Positions 7,547-11,915 of a stretch of 11,915 nucleotides of DNA are shown one piece after another; position 1 is the stretch's first letter; each line of letters starts with the position of its first letter. The position numbers and the translations under genes were made by a program. The notes below the pieces were generated by a model that was not told the DNA's origin, ran no database searches, and saw nothing but the letters and a program-made list of their open reading frames with translations. The stretch lies in assembly GCA_030149965.1 (NCBI GenBank), contig JASLHB010000096.1, positions 1-11,915 of the forward strand, given 5' to 3'. This DNA is from Wohlfahrtiimonas sp. (GTDB lineage: Bacteria > Pseudomonadota > Gammaproteobacteria > Cardiobacteriales > Wohlfahrtiimonadaceae).

Positions 7547-8596
7547 TTATTTTTCACCGCTCAATGTGATCAGAATCTTCGCTTGAGTTTTATCAGACAC
7601 AAGCGTTTTAAAGCCTTCTTCAACGATGTCTTTAAACTCAATTTTCTTAGTGATGATTGGTGTCACATCCAATTGCCCAGATGCCATCAAATCAATCGTT
7701 TCTTGGAAACTTGCTGGTGAATACGCAATTGATGATGTTACTTTAACGCCTGTATTGATCAACTGCATTGGGTGCCAAGTAATCGGATTTGCAAAAATCG
7801 AGATGATTACCATCGTACCGCGAGGTTTGGTTGCATTGATGGACTGCACAACCGTTTGCTCAACACCTGCAACTTCAAATGCCACATCCACACCGCGCGG
7901 CACAATTTTACGAATCGCCGCAACTGCATCTTCTTTACCTGAGTTAATGATGTGCGTTGCACCCACTTCTTTAGCCATTGCTAATCGAGAATCAGATAAA
8001 TCCAAAGCGATGATTTTAGTTGCGCCGCCAGCTTTAGCTGCCGCCATTGTCACTAAACCAATTGGGCCTGCACCAAATACAGCAACAGTATCACCAAAGC
8101 GTAAACCGCCTTCTTTCACAGCTTGAACTGCAACCGCTGTTGGCTCGATCAATGCTGCTGTTTCCAATGATAGATTATCTGGTACTTGATAAACCGCTGA
8201 TTCTGGAACGTTCACAAAATCCGCAAAGCCACCATCACAATGTAAGCCGATGAAACTAAAGCCATCGTAAATATCATCATATTCACTGCGTTTACCATGT
8301 GTAATTGTTGGATTCACAGAAACACGATCACCCACTTTATATTTTGTAACATTTTTACCAATTGCTTCTACAATCCCTGAAAACTCATGTCCCATGGTGA
8401 TCGGTGCTAATCCGCCAGTTAAAAAATCACGCTCTTTCGTTGGAATGAATACAGGACCTTCTTCATATTCATGTAAGTCACTACCACAAATCCCTGCCCA
8501 AGCTACACGAACAGTGATCTCGTTATCTTTTAATGTTGCCAATGCTTTATCTTCAATACGGATATCTTCACGACCATGCCACACAGCTGCTTTCAT
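7547..8596 (-). CDS. bdhA: Zinc-dependent (R,R)-2,3-butanediol dehydrogenase-type alcohol dehydrogenase
   Basis: A 349-residue medium-chain dehydrogenase whose whole length follows the BdhA subgroup, which interconverts acetoin and (R,R)-2,3-butanediol with NAD(H). The opening MKAAVWHGREDIRIED and GICGSDLHEYEEGPVFIP (35-52) are typical of it. The catalytic zinc ligands are C37 (GICGSD), H70 (GHE, with E71) and E151 (IEPTAVA). As in other BdhA proteins, the four structural-zinc cysteines of classical ADHs are absent. The Rossmann glycines are GAGPIG (175-180), and D199 at the end of the second strand favours NAD over NADP. The frame is open 96 bases further upstream, but that stretch holds the promoter. 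The ATG at 8594-8596 has GGGAG eight bases before it and is the true start. No acetoin synthesis genes are adjacent. A degenerate second copy lies at 10427-10596. A sorbitol/threonine dehydrogenase-like substrate is less likely. Confidence 0.9.
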   Translation of the reverse strand: MKAAVWHGREDIRIEDKALATLKDNEITVRVAWAGICGSDLHEYEEGPVFIPTKERDFLTGGLAPITMGHEFSGIVEAIGKNVTKYKVGDRVSVNPTITHGKRSEYDDIYDGFSFIGLHCDGGFADFVNVPESAVYQVPDNLSLETAALIEPTAVAVQAVKEGGLRFGDTVAVFGAGPIGLVTMAAAKAGGATKIIALDLSDSRLAMAKEVGATHIINSGKEDAVAAIRKIVPRGVDVAFEVAGVEQTVVQSINATKPRGTMVIISIFANPITWHPMQLINTGVKVTSSIAYSPASFQETIDLMASGQLDVTPIITKKIEFKDIVEEGFKTLVSDKTQAKILITLSGEK

Positions 8597-8632
8597 TGTT
8601 ATTCTCCCAATGGATAAAAAATTTAAATTATG

Positions 8633-8660
8633 GCTATACCATAACAGATCAGCACGTAAA
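8633..8660 (-). promoter_or_regulatory. Candidate bdh promoter
   Basis: On the minus strand TTTACG (8655-8660) and TATAGC (8633-8638) are 16 bases apart, and the -10 carries the extended element TGG directly upstream. Each hexamer matches the sigma-70 consensus at four of six positions. The start would be about 30 bases before the GGGAG-led ATG. Confidence 0.5.
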
Positions 8661-8665
8661 GCAGG

Positions 8666-8684
8666 GTTAATGAGAATTATTATT
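8666..8684. promoter_or_regulatory. Fur-box-like sequence
   Basis: GTTAATGAGAATTATTATT matches the classical 19-base Fur consensus GATAATGATAATCATTATC at 15 positions by my hand alignment, including the ATGA-AAT core. It ends one base before the -35 of the plus-strand 544-residue protein and lies just upstream of the bdh -35, so it could affect either gene. The DNA is AT-rich, which raises the chance of a spurious match. The equivalent place in the degenerate bdh copy (around 10567-10585) has drifted from the consensus. Confidence 0.4.
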
Positions 8685-8685
8685 A

Positions 8686-8712
8686 TTGACATTTGTCAGA
8701 TAATTATATAAA
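8686..8712 (+). promoter_or_regulatory. Promoter of the 544-residue repeat protein, with a palindrome over the -35
   Basis: A perfect -35, TTGACA (8686-8691), is followed after 15 bases by TATAAA (8707-8712); ATAAAT one base later would give a 16-base spacer. The -35 lies inside TGACA-TT-TGTCA (8687-8698), a perfect inverted repeat with 5-bp arms, placed as a repressor operator would be. The site is intact here, but only its TGTCA half survives in the degenerate copy at about 10596. Confidence 0.55.
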
Positions 8713-8742
8713 TCATGATCAATATTAACGATAAGGATTTGC

Positions 8743-10377
8743 ATGAACAATCAACCCAAACAATCGCCCTGCTACATTACCGCCTTATGCACCAATGAGA
8801 TCGATGGGCAGCTGCATGTGCTCACTTTGATTAATCAACTCATTGAGAAATCAATGTCCGCAGGTTTTTGCGTTGAAGATAAAAGTTGTTCTAAAAATCT
8901 ATCATCTCCTGAAATCAAATCTCTTTCAAAAGCAGAAGATATTCTGCACGCAAATAAAAATGATCATTGGCCAAATTGGCCTTCAAAAAACTGCATTGTG
9001 TTGGGTAGTTTAAAGAAGCCATTAGAACCAATCGATTTATTCTTTCTGCATGATTGCCGATCTGATCATCCCAATGGTCATTATGATCAACTGTGCCAAA
9101 TAATATTGGCGCACTATGATTGGGCATTTTTCTCATATTTCACAACCTTTGGTTCCGGGCGTTTAACCTTTATCACCAGTCAAGCGCATCTACATCATTG
9201 GATCAAATCAGTGCCTAATCTGACGATTGCAGAACGCTATGATTCCCCTACATTAGGTATGGCACAATTGCGCAGTGCAAGTTTTTATGACTATCAAGAG
9301 CAATGGCTATTGCCAATATGGCTCGCAAAACAACTCAACGAACCCACGCCATTGTTATTGTGCATCATAGAATCTGATAGATCCATGTATGAAATCTATA
9401 CTCATGCAGATGATGATTATGTTGCCAATACTCAGTATTTTGCACAGCACACAGCAAAATTAACATTGCTTGAAGCTTGGCAAGGCAATCCTTATTCTGG
9501 CCACACAAAACCCACATATACCTTTCAATTGTTTTCAATCAATGACTTAGAGGCTTATAACAGCCTTTGGTCAAAAGTCAGCCATGATAATAATATTGCA
9601 CATTGCGTATTATCAGCCGACTGTGATGTTTCATTACTCAAAGAATATGCTGAAAATTGTTATATCCATGGACATTTGAGCGATTTCATTAAGAATAAGC
9701 ACTTAGCATCATGGGGATATATCAACTTTTATGGTGGCGGCGCAGATGAACACATGCGGTTGTTTTATGCCAATGATGGAAAAATAACTGACTTATTTTG
9801 GAAAGCAGTTGGGCAAAATGTTCATGATGTTTTGCCTGATGCGTTACATTCAGCCATTTTTTATGATGAAAAAGAACATTGGCAATTGCCTTTATTGCTC
9901 AATCATCATCCTGAACAATCCCCTATTGTCTTATGTCAGATTCATCAAGATATGACATACAATCGTTGGTCACCAGAAAATTTTGAGTGTATAGAAGAGA
10001 CTATTTGGTATGAAGATATACTCTCATTCTTAACGCCATTGGATAGTTTTACAGTTGGCAAAGTAACTTATCAGCTCTATTTGATAAATGATGAAACCGC
10101 TTATCATGAGCTATGTTCACCAGAGCTTATGGAATCTTCCATTGTCCAAGCTGTTTTCAGTGGTGATTGCGATATCGTTGCCTTAAAGGATCTTTTGATC
10201 CAAGCTGATTATTATTGCGCAGAAGACCTCAACCAAGTTGCCAGCTGGATGTTGTCCAAATATGACGACCGATCATCTGCGTATTTTTATGCCAAAGACA
10301 AACAAGATTGCAAAATATTTTATGACTTATTGAGGGCCGATCAAACTGATCATAACGCACAAGTGAGCAGGTTCTGA
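8743..10377 (+). CDS. Uncharacterised 544-residue protein with internal repeats
   Basis: I do not recognise a family. There is no signal peptide or membrane helix, so it is probably cytoplasmic. The sequence contains two clear copies of a ~170-residue module. Copy A (about 179-355) starts SASFYDYQEQWLLPIWL and copy B (about 369-530) starts SAIFYDEKEHWQLPLLL. The shared order is: FYD-x3-E-x-W-x-LP; P-x2-LC-x-I; a Y-Q/T-x-LF/YL-IND...AY motif (260-272 and 443-454); a VLSADCDV/VFSGDCDI motif (289-296 and 471-478); and an (L/V)ASW...Y followed by FYA-x-D/K. The N-terminal ~155 residues carry a weaker third copy (WAFFSYFTTFGSGRLTF, 127-143, then WIKSV). It is rich in His, Trp, Tyr and Cys-Asp. The start is firm: ATG with AAGGA five bases upstream. 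It lies alone between bdh and a degenerate bdh copy, and the remnant's open frame overlaps its 3' end on the other strand. Function unknown. Confidence 0.85.
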   Translation: MNNQPKQSPCYITALCTNEIDGQLHVLTLINQLIEKSMSAGFCVEDKSCSKNLSSPEIKSLSKAEDILHANKNDHWPNWPSKNCIVLGSLKKPLEPIDLFFLHDCRSDHPNGHYDQLCQIILAHYDWAFFSYFTTFGSGRLTFITSQAHLHHWIKSVPNLTIAERYDSPTLGMAQLRSASFYDYQEQWLLPIWLAKQLNEPTPLLLCIIESDRSMYEIYTHADDDYVANTQYFAQHTAKLTLLEAWQGNPYSGHTKPTYTFQLFSINDLEAYNSLWSKVSHDNNIAHCVLSADCDVSLLKEYAENCYIHGHLSDFIKNKHLASWGYINFYGGGADEHMRLFYANDGKITDLFWKAVGQNVHDVLPDALHSAIFYDEKEHWQLPLLLNHHPEQSPIVLCQIHQDMTYNRWSPENFECIEETIWYEDILSFLTPLDSFTVGKVTYQLYLINDETAYHELCSPELMESSIVQAVFSGDCDIVALKDLLIQADYYCAEDLNQVASWMLSKYDDRSSAYFYAKDKQDCKIFYDLLRADQTDHNAQVSRF

Positions 10378-10384
10378 TGAAGCA

Positions 10385-10420
10385 ATCACCCAAAAAATTC
10401 CGTCCAATTTTGGGAGTGAT
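10385..10420. other. Imperfect hairpin past the 544-residue gene
   Basis: ATCA-CCCAAAA (10385-10395) can pair with TTTTGGG-AG-TGAT (10408-10420), giving 11 pairs with a two-base bulge and a 12-base loop. It begins eight bases after the stop. No T-run follows on the plus strand, so it is a weak terminator at best. It may be a worn relic of the terminator that followed the degenerate bdh copy. Confidence 0.3.
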
Positions 10421-10426
10421 CTTGCA

Positions 10427-10512
10427 CCACTCAATGTGACTAATAAAGATTTCAATTCATGATCTTCAATGCAAATATCTTCATGACTATAAAAACCAGC
10501 TGCTTTCATCAT
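10427..10512 (-). pseudogene. Internally deleted remnant of a second bdh gene
   Basis: The minus-strand frame starts MMKAAGFYSHEDICIEDHEL, matching bdh MKAAVWHGREDIRIEDKAL, and then jumps to KSLLVTLSGA, matching the bdh C-terminus AKILITLSGE. About 320 codons between residues ~19 and ~341 are missing, including all zinc ligands and the Rossmann fold. At DNA level CACCACTCAATGTGA near 10426-10440 repeats CACCGCTCAATGTGA at the 3' end of bdh. The GGGAG ribosome binding site of bdh has become a non-functional AACAGAAA in this copy. The frame runs on to a TAA at 10327-10329, overlapping the 3' end of the 544-residue gene in antisense. No protein product is expected. This is the scar of a duplicated bdh. 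Confidence 0.8.
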
Positions 10513-10596
10513 TATTTTTCTGTTGGATAAAAATTTAAACCATAGCAAATATGCATGTACAGCAAGGTGAATGAGCACTATTATTAATATTTGTCA
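10513..10596. repeat. Degenerate copy of the bdh upstream region
   Basis: It follows the order of 8597-8698: GGATAAAAA-TTTAAA, a CATGTACAGCAAGG stretch equivalent to CACGTAAAGCAGGG, AATGAG-ATTATT and ATTTGTCA. The bdh -10 and -35 are lost, the Fur-like sequence is eroded, and only one arm of the TGACA/TGTCA palindrome is left. Similarity stops about ten bases before the DUF4238 stop codon, which marks a possible junction. Confidence 0.6.
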
Positions 10597-10605
10597 TGTA
10601 GAATA

Positions 10606-11604
10606 CTAAATAAATGAATGTTGAGTTACTCGCTCTATTCTATTTCCTACATATTTTCGGTATTTCAGGAGAGATTCCTTGCTATCGCCAATAATATGTT
10701 CATGTGAAAATCGTGCTATTTTAATATTCATTTCATCAGCAATATCCTCGGTAATATCCACTATTCCTTTATCAAATCGTTTGGAGTAACTTATCATATA
10801 AGCTACGGTTGGTGAAATGGGATAATATAAATCTAGTTCATGATCTAATCTTTGCTCTATAATACTGTTATCCAGCTGAGAATATACATTAATTACAGGC
10901 TGATCAGAAGTAATAAAAGGAATTGTTGTATTATTAATTAAAAGAGAATGATTTGCCGTGTGGCGCTCAAAAAAGCAATCAGCTCCTATATTTTCACCAA
11001 AAATAATAGCTAAAAACCACCAACACTCTTCAAAATTCTTACTATGTTCATTTAAATTTTTATTTGCCATGTTACAAAGCTCTTTAAATGTTTTAGTGCG
11101 AGCAAACTGATGGCCAATATATCTCATAAAACTGTCCATATGCTCTAGATTATCCAAAACTGATAAATCTTGTAATGATAGATCTTTTAAAATCTTAAAC
11201 ACTGAATTTTCTATGTCGGTATGAAAATTTTCAATATAATTATTTAACTCAGCATTTATTCTTTTATATAGCGTACTCTCTGGGAGTAAGTATCTTTCAC
11301 CCCAAAAATTAGCATGATGTATTTGCAAGACATCATTTAATAACCTTCGATAATATTTACGCAATCCTTCAAAGTTTTGTTGATTGATAAGCCATTTAAT
11401 TATTTCAATATGATTCTCATTTAATGCAGTAATTTTATAAAAATTTTTCTCGCAGCATAATTTTTTAGTGCTATCACAAGCAATAATATATTTATTATTT
11501 TTTGTTGTGTAATACACATCTTTATTATTAACTGACCATCTACGCAAATATTTTGCCCATACATGATGGTTCCATTGTTTGACCTGTAATTTTTTTTCAA
11601 TCAC
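10606..11604 (-). CDS. DUF4238 family protein
   Basis: A 332-residue protein with the DUF4238 signature. Near the N-terminus is KQWNHHVWAKYLRRW (9-23), the family's K-x-H-x-V-x-x-x-YL-R-x-(F/W) pattern. IPFITSDQPVINV (228-240) and DLYYPISPTVAYMIS (258-272) are the conserved core blocks. The family has no established biochemical function; members are patchily distributed and often lie in accessory DNA. No signal peptide or membrane helix is seen. The start is GTG at 11602-11604, with only a distant AGG upstream, and no in-frame ATG precedes the conserved N-terminal motif. Base composition is visibly more AT-rich than in the flanking metabolic genes, which suggests acquisition. I see no clear promoter in the 81 bases before it, so it may be weakly expressed or depend on read-through from fumC. 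Confidence 0.8.
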   Translation of the reverse strand: MIEKKLQVKQWNHHVWAKYLRRWSVNNKDVYYTTKNNKYIIACDSTKKLCCEKNFYKITALNENHIEIIKWLINQQNFEGLRKYYRRLLNDVLQIHHANFWGERYLLPESTLYKRINAELNNYIENFHTDIENSVFKILKDLSLQDLSVLDNLEHMDSFMRYIGHQFARTKTFKELCNMANKNLNEHSKNFEECWWFLAIIFGENIGADCFFERHTANHSLLINNTTIPFITSDQPVINVYSQLDNSIIEQRLDHELDLYYPISPTVAYMISYSKRFDKGIVDITEDIADEMNIKIARFSHEHIIGDSKESLLKYRKYVGNRIERVTQHSFI

Positions 11605-11630
11605 TACTAAAAATACCTATATGATTTATC

Positions 11631-11656
11631 AAAAAAGCCATTCTCTTGAATGGCTT
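11631..11656 (-). terminator. Intrinsic terminator of fumC
   Basis: AAGCCATTC (11635-11643) and GAATGGCTT (11648-11656) form a perfect 9-bp stem with a four-base loop. On the minus strand six T follow. It lies 29 bases past the fumC stop and separates fumC from the DUF4238 gene. Confidence 0.9.
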
Positions 11657-11685
11657 CTATTTTCTCAAATGATTATAGAATAATA

Positions 11686-11915
11686 TTAAATATTACCCAA
11701 CATTTTTGTTGGGATTACCCATTCATCAAACTCAGCTTCTGTTAAGTAGCCTAATTCTAAAGCTGATGCTTTCAATGTTAGATTTTTCTGATAAGCATTT
11801 TTCGCAATTTTCGCTGCTTTGTCGTAACCAATGTGCGGGTTCAATGCTGTCACTAACATTAATGAGTTATTGAGTAGATCATCAATGCGCTCCAAGTTTG
11901 GCTCAATGCCAGATG
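11686..11915 (-). CDS. fumC: Class II fumarate hydratase, C-terminal end (cut by window edge)
   Basis: The last 76 residues of fumarase C, running off the right edge. The frame is open to the edge and reads SGIEPNLERIDDLLNNSLMLVTALNPHIGYDKAAKIAKN and on through LTLKASALELGYLTEAEFDEWVIPTKMLG, the standard FumC tail. The EFDEWV-x-P-x-KM ending separates FumC from aspartase and from argininosuccinate lyase. The enzyme hydrates fumarate to malate in the TCA cycle and is an oxygen-stable, cytosolic tetramer. The active-site SS loop and the helical core lie outside the window. It ends two residues after LG, somewhat shorter than E. coli FumC. A strong terminator follows. Confidence 0.93.
   Translation of the reverse strand, partial: SGIEPNLERIDDLLNNSLMLVTALNPHIGYDKAAKIAKNAYQKNLTLKASALELGYLTEAEFDEWVIPTKMLGNI

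Larger units (their letters stand above)
8594..8698. repeat. bdh upstream region, intact copy of a diverged direct repeat
   Basis: The bdh start codon, leader, promoter, Fur-like site and palindrome recur in decayed form at 10507-10596. Shared blocks include GGATAAAAA...TTTAAA, AATGAG...ATTATT and ATTTGTCA, in the same order and on the same strand. The two copies bracket the 544-residue gene. Confidence 0.65.

Noticed and set aside
7626..8126. 166-residue open frame on the plus strand opposite bdh
   Set aside because: It is antisense to a well-supported dehydrogenase with intact motifs, has no ribosome binding site and a composition typical of a shadow frame.
8597..8692. 32-residue N-terminal extension of bdh
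   Set aside because: The extension covers the bdh promoter and Fur-like site, while the downstream ATG has GGGAG at good spacing and matches the family N-terminus.
8394..8711. 105-residue plus-strand frame over the bdh 5' end and promoter
   Set aside because: It covers the bdh N-terminus, its promoter and the Fur-like site in antisense and resembles no protein.
10327..10578. 83-residue minus-strand frame read as a new small protein
   Set aside because: Its central part is two ends of bdh joined together, the upstream part is former promoter DNA and the rest is antisense to the 544-residue gene; it is a pseudogene remnant.

Overview
This is AT-rich bacterial chromosome with a gammaproteobacterial look. 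The best taxonomic marker is a full-length YccS-type FUSC protein, and the FumC tail, a RidA-family protein and a double-domain Na/Pi symporter agree with it. I cannot name a genus. I saw no tRNA, rRNA, CRISPR array, transposase or phage gene.

Layout, left to right. (1) 1-359, minus: the start of an exported RidA/YjgF-family protein, cut by the window edge. (2) 545-5223, minus: three genes that look like one unit, read from right to left. They are an exported (probably lipo-) coiled-coil protein, a NptA/YjbB-type Na+/phosphate symporter with a PhoU-like tail, and a two-helix inner-membrane protein of unknown function. (3) 5224-5346: a compact divergent control region whose two opposing promoters appear to share the same -10 bases. 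(4) 5347-7476, plus: yccS. It is followed by a hairpin that can terminate from both sides. (5) 7547-8596, minus: a zinc-dependent (R,R)-2,3-butanediol dehydrogenase-type enzyme. (6) 8743-10377, plus: an unrecognised 544-residue protein built from internal repeats, with a good promoter, a Fur-box-like sequence and a palindrome over its -35. (7) 10427-10596, minus: a decayed second copy of the butanediol dehydrogenase gene. It keeps the first ~19 codons, the last few codons and the upstream region, and has lost about 320 codons between them. (8) 10606-11604, minus: a DUF4238 protein in visibly AT-richer DNA with a GTG start. (9) 11686-11915, minus: the C-terminal end of class II fumarase FumC, followed by a strong terminator.

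The left half (1-7476) looks like stable envelope and transport housekeeping DNA. The segment between the two conserved metabolic genes (bdh at 7547-8596 and fumC at 11686 onward) looks like a small site of rearrangement. It holds a gene duplication that collapsed to a scar, an orphan repeat protein lying between the two copies, and an AT-rich DUF4238 gene abutting the scar. No single new system is proven here. The most interesting candidates are the repeat protein with its possible iron-linked control region, the bdh scar that brackets it, and the lipoprotein / Na-Pi symporter / membrane-protein unit.
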